From: Adiantum capillus-veneris
Lineage: Eukaryota; Streptophyta; Polypodiopsida; Polypodiales; Pteridaceae
Direction: 5' to 3'
DNA: 64,000 nt
Assembly (NCBI GenBank): GCA_014529385.2
Contig: CM043962.1
Location: 47,943,098-48,007,097, forward strand
The notes beneath the pieces were generated by a model. The model had not been told where the DNA came from and did not search any database. It saw only the letters and a program-made list of their open reading frames with translations. Positions 21,729 through 32,808 of the stretch are shown one piece after another. The translations under genes were made by a program, and so were the position numbers. Every line of letters starts with the position of its first letter. Position 1 is the first letter of the stretch.

Positions 21729-23452
21729 AGACATCATACGCGCATGATGTCTCACTGTCAAATTTGGCACAAAAAGCACTCACATGAATTCACCAAATCA
21801 TTTTGCATACCCTAAACATGGAGCACATAAGATTTCATCAGATTTGGAGCCAATTAGGGTATTCAAGACCCATAAAACGCAAAGTCTCAGCCTAATTTCA
21901 ATTTTTGGCTTTGGACTTATCAAAAGGGCTTCAAATCATGTGAGATTTTATACACAGCACAAACATAGCCTATATATCACATGCCTATGCTCAAAAATGT
22001 ATTTTCTAGGAATAGACATTATACGCGTATAGAGTCTAATTCTATCACAGAGGAGTGGTGCCAACAGTTTGATCATCCAGTCTTATAAATCATATCACAC
22101 CTAGTCTCTGCACCAAATTTGGACAAAATTGGGAATGTTTGATCACAACTCACATCAATTCCAAAATCAAAGTGTCATAACTTGTTTTTATGACCTTGAC
22201 CTCAAGAGCACCTGTCCAATTTCATGTATGCACCTATAAAAGCCATATAACCATCGTGGGCTACCTCTACGACAAGTCTGGGCCAAAAATTCCAAAATAG
22301 ACTTTATAGCGTATAATGTCTATTAGCCTTGAATTGACAGGTTAATGGGTTTGGAAACTCTAACTCTTTGAACACATCATCATGAGCTTCTAGCACACTT
22401 TAATCACAAATGAATGTGTTTTGACCTTCAATCACTCAAAAGAGCAGAATCATGTGTGATGAGACCTCTTGAAGCCCATTGACACAATTCACGAGTTCAA
22501 ATTCATATCAGAGATCATGGGCACCTTGCACAAGCCATACAAAACCTGCCTATGGTATCTCAAGTTGTTTTGCATCAGTAGACTTTATACGCGTATAATG
22601 TCTAAACTAATATACAGAGGCCAAACCCCACAATTTGCAGCACAAGCTTATGCACCATGTTGTATACAAATCATGTCTTCAATTTGGACAAGTTTGGGTT
22701 TGGTGATGACCACTTGGAGCACAAAATCAAAAAATCCCGACAAAGGAAGCATTCTAGGTCCCCAACCACATGACTCACCTCCAAATAAAAATCAGAGATG
22801 ATGAATGGAATCCCAATCACCAAAGGAAGCTACCGAGGAAGTCTAAGCCAAAAAAACTCAATAAAGACTTCATACGCATATAATGTCTCCCTATAGAGAA
22901 ATGATAGTTTTGGGCAAATTTTTCACTCACAAAGTCTTTACTCCATTAATATTAGCCCAAAGCTCAAGTCCCATCAAGTTTTGTGGCTCTATACCCATCT
23001 TAACCCCAATCGGAATCCAAAGCTCTATGATTGATATTTGGCTCCAAGCACAAGAGGAGAAGCCCAAATCAAATTCTTATGTCACAAGAGAATATACCAT
23101 GCCAATGCCCACTTACACTTCAGGTTTGAACCGTTTTTGACATAGTAGACATCATACGTGTATGATGTCTCACTAGATTGAAAATGAACCTGGAAACTAA
23201 CTTTAACCCCTCTAAGCCTTCATAGCATGATTATGAGAGCATCTACCTCATTTCATCCCATTTGAGCCTTATATACTCAAAACTAAGCCAAAATCCAGCT
23301 TCAAGCTTGCAGGGGGTTCTAGTGGTCACAAATTGCCCAAATAACATTCAAATTGAAACCATGCATATACTCATAAAGTACATGATAAGAGTTGTGCACA
23401 TGTGAAATAATCATTCTATTTTGAGCACTTAGATTATACGCGTCTAATGTCT
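21729..23452. repeat. Seven-copy periodic palindrome array, ~285-bp period
   Basis: A palindrome of 22-24 nt with half-site AGACATTATACG (TA-rich arms around central CGCG) occurs at 21729-21752, 22014-22037, 22299-22321, 22580-22603, 22865-22888, 23147-23170 and 23431-23452. Start-to-start spacings are 285, 285, 281, 285, 282 and 284. The 260-bp sequences between them are only loosely alike by eye (recurring blocks such as AAATTTGG and GAGCACCT), so the palindrome is much better conserved than its flanks. The array stops about 145 bp before the ORF at 23597. No further copy is seen one period upstream (21444) or downstream (about 23715). Confidence 0.9.
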
Positions 23453-23596
23453 CACTGCATAAATCTGCACCCAAAAAGAAATCATAACCATGTGCACTAC
23501 ACCCTTAGGCCCTAATTAGCCTGTGTTTCAATTTTGAAGTCATTTGGATAGCTAGAAACTGACAAAATGCAAGATTAGCTAACTTTCGCAGTTGAA

Positions 23597-25540
23597 GTGC
23601 CTGCTGGATCCATGGAGGCCAGTAAATCACCAGCAAAGAAGAAAAGAATTTCCATGAAGGAAATTATTGCAGCCAGTGATCCCTACACACTGCCAGAGGA
23701 GACACTCAAGCCAGCTAAGGCCTGGGTAGACAAGGCCACGCTAGAAAAGGAAGGATTGACAGTATACCAAGGCACCTTCAGAGACCCACAAGGCAACGTG
23801 GTGGATATCCCCATGAATCCAAGGGAGATGTTAGAATTTGCAAACCAGGAAGAAACCATCAATCAGTTGGAAAGAGTAGACCTCTATAACTTCTTCACAT
23901 CACCACCAGCAGGTGTGGATATTTAGAGAGTTTATGAGCTAGTCAGCTCAATTCAAAAAGACAAAAAGGTAGTGATCACGGCCTTGGATGGACAGAAGAC
24001 AGAAACTTTGATCACTCCTCAAACCATAGCAGACGCACTGGGTCTCCACAATAAGGGAAGCCTAATCAAACGTTCGAAGACCTGGTGGACCCGATGGCTG
24101 TAAAGATCTGCAAGCTATACAACAGATACTTTCATGTTTGCAACAAGAGGTCCCAAAAATACACTACTCCTCCCCATGCAATGTCAACAACCATAACCTG
24201 GGCATTGAAAAGCATCGTGCTCAAAGAAGTGAACTACGCCCAATACTTGCATGAGCAAGTGGTTGGCATGGGCATGGAAAAACCAAAGTACATGGGAGGA
24301 GGGGAAACCTTGATGAAGATTGCATATGAAGCCATCGGCACTAGAGGACAGTGGCGAGAGCTGCCAACACACAATGAGTGGTTCAAGCTAAAGCCAGATA
24401 CAGAGGATGAGCCAGTCAGTGCAGTGGCTTCACCAGTCACCACAAGACTACGAAAAAGGTTAGAAATAGTGCCTGAAGAAGAGCCTGTGGAGCCACCAAA
24501 GAAGAAAGGAAAAATAGCAATGACCAAAGAAACAAGACCCAAGGAAACACACAGCCAAAAATCCGCTCGAAATGAGAGGCTGATTGAGCAATTCAGGACA
24601 GAAAGAGCACTCAAGGGGGATTTTGTAGAGTACTAAGTGCCAGACTCGAAAAAAGTCGGAGGAAGCTCCTCTAGACCTCTAGAGGACAAGTTTGATCACT
24701 ACATCCGGGCACATGAGGAGACGAAAAGGGTGCTTGAACAGCAGAACTTAGAGCCCTTCACGATGGAGGAAGTTCAAGACATCAAGAAGAAGCTGAAGGA
24801 AACGCTAGAACCTCCAATGAAGAAGGATCAGGAGGGCGACCGAACTAAAGTTGAAACACCACCACCTTCACCACCAGGCTCTTCCACCCCTCCTCCAAGT
24901 CCAAAACCCTCAACACCCAAACCAGAATCCTCACCAAAAGAAACAGAAGAGACCGCACTTGCACTTGGCGATAAGGAGAAAGAAGAAAGAGTCACCTATA
25001 GGCCCCAAAAATCATCAGGGATGACCTCCTATTCTACCCAGTCCCTCATGTTCGCACATGGGCAAACCATTTTAGAATCCTAAAGAGACATTCAAACTGG
25101 CTTAATTACCCATTTCTCCCACCATCCAGGGAAGGGGAGAGAATAAGTGTCTCTTATATGGTGAAAACCCTGAAGGGCACCATTAAGATTTTCATTGGCT
25201 CTCGTGACTTTACGTGTGTAATGATCAAAAAAATATGCAAAACCTTGTTGGCTTGCATTGAAGTGTTTGTGCCTTCCAATGCTACAGACTCAACACTCCT
25301 TCCAACAGGCGACACTGTCACGGCAATGACATATGATTTGTCAAAACAGCCATCTCCAGAGGTTTTACATCTACTATATCAAAGAATCATGTTTTTGCCC
25401 AGCTATCACATGCAGGCTTTTGAGGAAGCCTTCTACATCTGATTCTTCACATATGATAGCAAAATATTCGACCCCACAGTCACCTTGGGCAATATTAGAT
25501 ATGAATCATACCTGAAGTTGCTAAAGCCCCAAGGATTCCA
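23597..25540 (+). pseudogene. Broken ~640-codon ORF, plant transposon-protein-like, function unknown
   Basis: A coding stretch continues through shifting frames at 23597-23926, 23927-24060 (after a TAG), 24085-24636, 24637-25083 and 25158-25442. Part 1 has Lys-rich KKKRISMKEIIAAS. Part 2 has ITPQTIADALGLHNKG, resembling the N-terminal region of plant transposon-associated proteins. Part 3 has VCNKRSQKYTTPPHAMSTTI and ITWALKSIVLKEVNYAQYL. Part 4 is charged then very Pro/Ser-rich (PPPSPPGSSTPPPSPKPS). Part 5 has IGSRDFTCVMIKKI. No catalytic motif or zinc knuckle is seen. It sits just after the palindrome array and just before an apparent polypurine tract and LTR start at 25622, so a retrotransposon accessory ORF is likely but unproven. 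Confidence 0.5.
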
Positions 25541-25607
25541 TTGACACTAGGACAGGTTTCACCAGAAGTAGAAGATCAAGACCTGTCATGTCAGGGATGA
25601 CATGGAC

Positions 25608-25809
25608 GCGGAACGGGGGAGTGTTGACGGCGGAACACAAAAGAAGTTTCCCCAATTTGTTGTATCATTATTTTTGAAGCGGATTGATATTTTTTGTAAT
25701 ATTTGAGCAGCCATTAGACTTTGTGGGAACAAGCCTCTAGGGAGGAATTTTGTAACCATAAGCCTAACTTTTGAATCAATCAATTTCGTGTTTCACTGTG
25801 CATTGTGTC

Positions 25810-25811
<2 letters not shown>
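25608..25811 (+). other. Candidate polypurine tract and 3' LTR start
   Basis: CGGAACGGGGGAG directly precedes TGTTGACGGCGG at 25622, the usual arrangement of polypurine tract and LTR start. No matching upstream LTR with this sequence was found in the window, and the LTR end is not defined because the sequence runs into a long (AG)n. Confidence 0.35.

Positions 25812-25891
<80 letters not shown>
25812..25891. repeat. (AG)40 microsatellite
   Basis: About 40 perfect AG units. The Glu-Arg and Ser-Leu frames it creates are artefacts. A (CT) run of equal length lies at 28602-28681. Confidence 0.95.
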
Positions 25892-25896
<5 letters not shown>

Positions 25897-26964
25897 CTCT
25901 TCCCTACACGCTCTACAGAAGGTCCATTGCGAAGGCAACACCACCAACGTGCTAGCAACAGCGAGGGTTTCCATCCAACGCCAAAAGTGTGTGATTCTGA
26001 CGATGTCGCCAAGCGAGCTCCTACGAGCGTCCGGGTGAGTTTTCTTGCAAACTGGGTGTCCATTTGGTGAGTTCTTTGTACCTATGGGTTCATGGAGAGT
26101 AGAGCTACGTGTTGAGACCATGTGCAAAGAAAAATGGTAGCCTATATTTTGATGCTTGTCTTTATACGCGATTGTCGAAAGAGGTAGTTAGAGGTCGGAT
26201 ACCAAGTCATAGTCTATAGGGTATTGATCTTGTGATAAGGAGAGTATATCCTGTGAGTTTCGTGACATTTGAATGCATTTGGCCTAGTCTCAGATAGCAT
26301 GAGCATCGTGGGTTGGATTGCTTTCACTAGTGCATAAGAACACTTAGATTTGATTTCCTCGATTAGAGATTGTCATAGAAGGTCGAGACGGTGCTTGACA
26401 CCCATCTTCTTGTTTTCACATGCATACGGGATAAGCTTCGTCCTCGGCTGGCATAGAGTTGTTGGTTCTGTTCTCGCTATGCTAGCATCCGCTCGCGGCG
26501 TACCCGCCAACATGTGTCCACAAAAGAGTGAGATTTGTGTATGCTCGTAGTGGCTACATGTAGATTTATGGTATGCACTATTTTTGACTGATGAATATTC
26601 TGATTGTGAGTCTACTACATACAGTTTATAGGTACTGGTTAAGGTTCCATATACTTTTGAAAATTGAGACTTGCATCAGTGTGACAATTGTAGCGCATAA
26701 TGTGGTGACATTACTATGGGAGATTTTATGCGTTGATGGACGTGAGCATTACAAGTGCTGGTGATCTCTTTTGAGAGTGTTTTCTCCCCATAGGGAGCTC
26801 CTTTTTTTCTAGTTTTGGTCCACTTCTCTTTGGAATTGGTCTATGCACATTGCCCTTGTACATGCTATAGAGCCATAGCTTCACTTATGGTACTTGATAT
26901 GTGTGACAATTTTGAATCTATGATGATGACTGATGTGAGATAGCGGTCTCATTCATGTTGACAC
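25892..26964. other. No recognisable gene
   Basis: No domain, repeat unit or RNA gene is recognised. The sequence may be continuation of the LTR that appears to start at 25622. Confidence 0.4.
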
Positions 26965-27168
26965 TTGAGATGTTGGCATTGTGGTCACACACAGCACATT
27001 ACACGACGTTGCTTTAGATGCATGAGGCAGCACCATAAATTTATGCGTGATGCAGAGACGATTTTGACACAGTATAGAGAGGTGGCTTCATATGCTAGTG
27101 ACGGTGATGTCAGGTTTACCTCTAGTGGCCGTGTCACTTGTATGTCTCATAGAGATGCCACTTGCTCT
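26965..27168 (+). pseudogene. Short ORF with CCHC zinc-knuckle pattern
   Basis: The 68-codon frame starts MRCWHCGHTQHITRRCFRC, which fits C-x2-C-x4-H-x4-C, followed by a further C-x2-C. Retrotransposon Gag proteins carry such knuckles, but no other Gag sequence is visible around it, and a LINE remnant lies downstream. It may be part of that remnant or a chance match. Confidence 0.25.
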
Positions 27169-27719
27169 TAAGTGCTGCTACATGAGTATGGAGTGTTCCA
27201 TGTCACATCATGTCGTGAATGGCTCAACACTTTTGCTAGTGGAAGCCTTGGTTGTGTGCATCTAGCTAAGAGATCGTCATATGACATAGAGGGTGGAGGA
27301 GATGTATGCTTGTCATTACCAATGGTGCATTTTACATGCTACAACATGTGCATTATGTTTCTAAGATTGCACATAGCCTGATCGTAGTGAGATGCTTGAG
27401 AGATAGTGGATACCAGGTACTACTTAGAGAGACACCTTTTTAGATGCATTGATGTTTACTAGTCGTTGTAAGAAGAACGAAGATTGGCTTGGTCTACCCT
27501 ATGCATGTATTAAAGTGCGAGACAAAATAGTCTTGATTACATTACAATCATGTCAGCGAGAGACTACATGGGTTCAACATGGACAGTTGTCCCCCCTTCC
27601 AATACTCATTGGATGCACCCTCTCTGACTCTGACATAGTCCGAGATCACCAGGCTCATTTGCGAGGACCTGACTCAGCTAGACACTTGGAGGACTTGGAT
27701 ATAGCCGGCACATGATCTG

Positions 27720-28320
27720 GGCACAAAGATGGCTATCTATAGAGAGCACCTTCTCCAGCTTACTGGGGATGGTTTTTTTACGAGACCGACTGGTGGATAC
27801 AACAGAGTACCAACAGAGGCTAGGACATGTCTCCTATGTCACATGGAGCTTGAGATAGAGTTACACTACACATGCCATTGCCCAGTTTACTATGAGATAT
27901 GAGGCCGCTTTCATTGCATGTTTAGAGAGGGTCTTTGAAACACTCTCTATAGTCATGGGGTATGAGAACCAGAGATGCCTAGGGTTGTTTTTGCTTGAGC
28001 TGCGCAAACACAGAGAGAGCCTGATGAGAGAAGAGGCTAGCCAGTCCCAGAGCCAAATCACAGACTTCTTCAAAGCGGGCAGAAGGCAGCTGGAGGGGTG
28101 GCTACCACAACAGAGCTCACATTCTCGTCACACTAGAGGCACGCTGATCGATCAAGCAATTGCGATAGGGAGATTCAAATGCCCACGACTGCGGAGGGCG
28201 ACACAGCATCAACGGAGGCTGCATCGGAGGATTCATATCACTTTGGCCCGACACAACGCTTGGTCAGAGTTTTGACCATGGAGGAGATTGATGAGATCCA
28301 CAAGCAACCAATGATGGATC
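27720..28320 (+). pseudogene. LINE-type C-terminal zinc-binding region remnant
   Basis: In shifting frames the strand reads YREHLLQLTGDG, TRPTGGYNRVPTEARTCLLC, HMELEIELHYTCHCPVYYEI and then GYENQRCLGLFLLELRKHRE. The C-x2-C...H-x3/4-C-P-x-Y pattern is that found at the C-terminus of non-LTR reverse transcriptases, downstream of the RT domain. A Gln/Ser/Arg-rich tail follows, ending at 28273 in one frame. The RT itself is not seen upstream. Stops between the blocks show that it is dead. Confidence 0.45.
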
Positions 28321-28596
28321 TCTTGTGATTTAGCTCATTTCAAGGATACACCCACATTGTGTTGTAGTAGCCCTCATTCACTACTTTCACCACCCTACTC
28401 ATATCATACACATTCCCAGCTAGCTCCTTAGCTCCCATACAACAATTTATGATTCTAAAGTACCCCTTTTTTCAATACCTTTTTTATTTTTTGTACTCAA
28501 TGATTGTATCAGATTCACTGTGTTGTAAGTGTTTGGTCTCATACGTCATTTTGGCCTTTTGAAGATGTTAATATAACAATTCATTTTCATTTTCAT

Positions 28597-28601
<5 letters not shown>

Positions 28602-28681
<80 letters not shown>
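28602..28681. repeat. (CT)40 microsatellite
   Basis: About 40 CT units directly abut the start of a family B LTR, whose first ~9 bp are replaced by the repeat. Confidence 0.95.
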
Positions 28682-28683
<2 letters not shown>

Positions 28684-29487
28684 ACTACTAATGTGTCAAG
28701 CCACTGAAGAACGGAGCCAACCTACAGATCCCCGATCGAGGGGCCTAAACCATAGGAAGTAGCAAATACAATAGAAGAAGAAGCAACAACAAAAGGAGTT
28801 TTCACCAACTTATAGAGCCTTGCGGAGTGGCCTATTTTTAAAGAAGAGCTCCCACCAACTTATGGGACCCCATCCGATGGGGCCCAAGTGACACAAAGGA
28901 TATTAGTGCGCAACCAGCTGATGATGTGGCATGACTATACGAATAGTCTGCAAATCGCATTAACAAGTGCCACATGGCATGTGTATGAAATTCCGCGTTT
29001 CACATTGCAATATGCTGACATGGCAACTGTAAGGATTTTCACAAAACACACTGGCAGCTTTTTGGGCTCAACGTTTTTGGACTAGATGCTTTTGAGTTGG
29101 GGGGGGGGGGGGGGGGGGGGGGTCATTTAATAATTATGTGACCATAATGTGAGTGCAACAGAAGGGGTTATTAAATTTTATTTTATCTCACATTTTCACA
29201 TACAGAAGGGTATCATAAAATGGAACTGGAAAAAAAAATTCCAATACAATTTGAATAGGAAAAGGCTGTATTTTATTCGTAAAAATTTCAGAGATAAGGA
29301 GTTTTATAAATAGTCCTTGAACGCACGTGATATACACAATTTATACATGGTGACCACTATGAGGCTCTCTTGGGGTGGAATTCCGCCGCTCCCCGTCTCG
29401 TGTGTTGTGCATCTCTTTAAATTCAGTGTTATTTAAAGTGTTCATTCTGGTCTTTTCCGTGGGTACGTGGTGCCTTTCCCCGCGATA
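28682..29487 (+). repeat. Family B 5' LTR
   Basis: It shares long collinear blocks with 31997-32756 and 32809-33486: GGGGCCTAAAC, TTTTCACCAACTTA, GAGTGGCCTATTTTTAAA, ACAAGTGCCACATGGCA, TTTTTGGGCTCAACG and GGAATTCCGCC. The 24-G tract at 29099-29122 and about 230 bp after it are not in the other LTRs. Confidence 0.75.
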
Positions 29488-29489
29488 GT

Positions 29490-29501
29490 TGGTATCATAG
29501 C
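29490..29501 (+). other. Primer-binding site, family B
   Basis: TGGTATCATAGC differs from the common TGGTATCAGAGC at one position and lies directly after the LTR end. Confidence 0.7.
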
Positions 29502-30559
29502 TTCTCTTAAGATTACAAATTTTTTTATTAAAGAATCTTCGATTCCCGACACCCGGACTTATTGGCCACTCCCACCCTTACTCCATCGCGCATCGAGCCC
29601 GCTTCCGTCTTCATCGATTTGTCTTGCACAGCATAAGCCATAAGGAACCCAAGACATGGCATTCATGGATTTGACAGAATACTTGTAGTTCTTCTCGACG
29701 AGCTTTGCGACATTCTTTCGCGACATCCTCAGTGGAATCTCCAGATGCTAAGTCTTCAACAATTTATAAATTACATGTTACCCCCTTTGATGCTCCAGGT
29801 GGTACCTCCTCCTCTAGGACCAGATTGTACGAGAGCTTCCAACTGGCAACCTTCCTAGCTGTATGTTTCATCGAGGGAGTCTTTAGGAATATGGTGCATC
29901 CATTTGATCCTTATCCAGTGCAGCCGCCTTTGCCGTCGTCGTTGCCACACCTCCCCCACCACGCCACCAGGCTACAATTGGAGTCTATATGGATACCATT
30001 ATTAACTGTAACTAGGATGTGTGCCTAATCAACCGAAATCAACCGAAAGATTTCAAGGATGGTGGCACGACAGTCAAATTTTTCACCTTTTCCAAGGTGA
30101 GATTAGAAGAAAGCATTGCAGTTCCTACAACAATTTGACAACATCTACGCTTTGGGGAACTATACAAAAGAATCCAAGATTTCTTGAGCAACGGGATTTG
30201 TTAAAGATAATGCTATGCAATGGCAGGATTAAATCGTGACACAACCACATGCTCCAAGGACTTGGCAAGCTTTCAAGACAATATTTTCATGTAGTTATAT
30301 GACTTCTCTCTTTGAAGTTCGAATCTTGGCAGATTGGGGCAACTTAAAAATGCTTGCCATAGAGACTAGGACGACTATAGCCAAAGGTTTCTTGACGTCT
30401 ATCTCTTGGTGTCCTTCTTTAAGTTCATTCCCTTGGAGGACTAGTGCAAGCTATACACCATTCGAATACCATCACCATTGTAGGAATATTGTTTGTCCAA
30501 GCAAGCCTCAACCATGCAAGAGCTTATGGACCATGCCACGGTCGGCTACAAATTGATGA

Positions 30560-30780
30560 AAGGCAAGCTATAGTTTACTACAGAAGAACCTCCGGCCAAT
30601 AACTAGAACTCCTGGCAACAACAAACAAATTCTCGAGATTCTCGTGAAAGTCAATCGCAAAGGCTTTGTTTGATGCCTCAACAATGAGACACCTTATCAC
30701 AAGAAGGCGGATGCTTTGGATGTTTTCAAACAGGGCATAACTATTATAGTCGTTCCCATCACACTGATAGACAAGCGGAG
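30560..30780 (+). pseudogene. Gag zinc-knuckle remnant, family B
   Basis: The frame through 30712 reads CFGCFQTGHNYYSR, matching C-x2-C-x4-H-x4 with the last Cys (codon 30751) changed to Arg. It is placed as expected before the protease. The surrounding Gag frame is broken by stops. Confidence 0.5.
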
Positions 30781-30989
30781 CCAACGTCCGCGCTGATGGT
30801 CGAGAAAACCCCAAGACCAAAACGAGCTAAACCGGCTGTTGAACTTGTACCTGACATCTATGGCATACACCTTGAAAGTACAAATGAATTGTGTCGAGCA
30901 TATGGGAAAGCCCAGGAGCCACCGAAAACTTCATCCATCTAGAATTCCTGAACCAGATGGACTTTAATTATGATCCATAGGGTGGCAAA

Positions 30990-31208
30990 ATGAAAGCCGA
31001 GTTAGCCACCCAGACCCAGAAGGTGGTACCTCTCATTGCTGCTCTTCCAATGACCATCCAAGGATATCATGGAAAAGCTGATTTTTACATCATGAAGTTG
31101 GGCAATTGTGACGTTCTCTTGGGCATGCCTTGGCATCACAAGAATGACGCGACACTTCAAATCCGAAATCGTACAATTATCGAGATGCAGAAGGACAAGC
31201 CGCAATGA
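30990..31208 (+). pseudogene. Ty3/gypsy protease C-terminal half, family B
   Basis: The 72-codon stretch includes ALPMTIQGYHGKADFYIM and LGNCDVLLGMPWHH, the conserved second half of gypsy retropepsins. The active-site D-S/T-G lies upstream and is not recognisable. The reading ends at a TGA at 31206, and no RT follows. Confidence 0.7.
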
Positions 31209-31983
31209 ATTATCTAGTTGTTTTAAATACTTTCGAACTCTGTTTGAGGAAGTATTGTTTGGAATTTGTTTAAAATGGATGGTATCTGTTTTAAACCTAT
31301 CTTGGTGCCAATTTGAACTATTTGACTTTGGTTTTAATACTGGCTTCAATGCTTGGTGATTTACACCCAAGTGGAGTAGTAAGAAATGTTGTTTTAGTAT
31401 TGTCCCAACCAGAATGATGCAAATGAGATGTCTAGGGAGTGTTTCATTGTATGTTGGAAAACCTCCAAACGACGCAGACGAGATGCCCAGGGAGCGTTTG
31501 GTTGTATGTTTGAACCTCCAAACGATGCAAGCTACGGTCTGGGGGGCGTATGGTTGTAAAAGGCCTCTATATCTCCCGGCTCGGATCTTTTTAGGTTATT
31601 TACGAGCGAAGTGATGAGGGAGTCGTTGAACAGCTGATGGCCCGAACCCTTGTGGTTATTTGCGAGGGGAGTGTTCATCGGCGACTTTATGTTTCTATGT
31701 CTTGTAACATGCATATGTGAACCTTTGTGTTGCATTGTGATGTGCCAACCACTGAATACTCCTTATTAGATGATATTTTTCTGGGAAACCAACAACCTAG
31801 GATATGAAGAGCTCCAATCTGGAACAAGACTCCTTATTGGATGAGATTTTAACGATCCAAGATATCAAGAGCTCCAATCTGGAATGAGGAAACTGATTGT
31901 CCCTCAGAATGACCCTCAAAAAATTTTGAGCTAACTTGAGTTGTTTTGCAGATATGTTGAAATCACGGATGATTCCTTTCTTT

Positions 31984-31996
31984 CAAGAAGGGGAGA
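31984..31996 (+). other. Polypurine tract, family B
   Basis: CAAGAAGGGGAGA immediately precedes the TG that starts the LTR (TGCCACAAACTACTGACG at 31997). Confidence 0.7.
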
Positions 31997-32753
31997 TGCC
32001 ACAAACTACTGACGTGTCAAGTCATTGAAGAATGGAACCAACTTGTAGATTCCCGGTTGAGGGGCCTAAACTCTAAGAAGCAGCAACAGAAGAAGAAGTA
32101 GCAGCAGCAGAAGAAGTAGCAACAACAGCAAGAGTTTTCACCAACTTATAGAGCCTTGTCGAGTGGCCTATTTTTAAAAAAGAGTTCCGACCAACTTATG
32201 GAACCCCGTCTATGGGGCCCAAGTGACACAAAGGATATTAGTGCGCAATTAGCTGATGATGTGGCATGAATGTAAGGACAGTCTGCGAATCGCATTGACA
32301 AGTGCCACATGGCAAATATACAAAATTCCGCGTTTCGTGATACAGTATGCTAATGTGGCAGCTAGTATGCTAACGTGGCAGCTGTAGGGATTTTCGCAAA
32401 ATGCGTTGGCATCTTTTTGGGCTCAACGCTTTTGGACAAAATGCTTTTGAGTTTGAAGCTTTTCATGTAACTGCTTTCCATAGGCCACGGCCTTTAAATA
32501 TGTCCATGAGCTCATCCTCTGGCACGCTTCAATGTGGAGGTGCAGAGCTTGGAGTACCGGCATTGTATTGAGTTCAAGCAATATAAAGAAATACCAAAAG
32601 GGGCACCAAGGTTTGGGGCCAATGCTCTCTTGGGATGGAATTCCGCCATTCCCCGTCTTGTGTGTCGTGCATCTCTTTCAGCTAAGTGTTATTTGAAGTG
32701 CTTAAAGTTGTTTAGTCTGTTCTTTTCCATTGGCACGTGATGCCCATCCCCGT

Positions 32754-32756
<3 letters not shown>
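31997..32756 (+). repeat. Family B 3' LTR
   Basis: It begins TGCCACAAACTACTGACG and ends near CCCATCCCCGTGGAT, followed by (CT)n and poly-C. It contains a tandem block TATGCTAA[CT]GTGGCAGCT at about 32345-32385. A 68-codon frame (32534-32740) is conserved in the next copy but is not considered a gene. Confidence 0.75.
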
Positions 32757-32790
<34 letters not shown>

Positions 32791-32806
32791 CCCCCCCCCC
32801 CCCCCC
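32757..32806. repeat. (CT)n followed by C19 tract
   Basis: About 15 CT units and then 19 C separate two family B LTRs. A poly-C tract also follows the second LTR (33487-33506). Confidence 0.9.
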
Positions 32807-32808
32807 AA

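Larger units (their letters stand above)
28682..32756 (+). mobile_element. Family B Ty3/gypsy-like element, internally deleted
   Basis: Order: 5' LTR 28682-about 29487, PBS 29490-29501 (TGGTATCATAGC, one mismatch to the usual plant PBS), decayed gag and protease, polypurine tract at 31984-31996, and 3' LTR from 31997. The interior is only about 2.5 kb and has no RT, RNase H or integrase, so it is a deletion derivative that would need enzymes in trans. The 5' LTR begins in a (CT)40 run and contains a 24-G tract at 29099-29122, both absent from the 3' LTR. Confidence 0.75.

Noticed and set aside
21729-23452. CRISPR-like interpretation of the palindrome array
   Set aside because: The repeats are 22-24 nt but the intervals are about 260 bp and loosely similar, and the context is a plant nuclear genome.
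25771-26127. Long frames rich in Glu-Arg or Ser-Leu across (AG)n and (CT)n tracts (also at 7763-8263, 28504-28707, 38332-38562)
   Set aside because: They are produced by dinucleotide repeats, which stay open in all frames, and have no conserved sequence outside the repeat.
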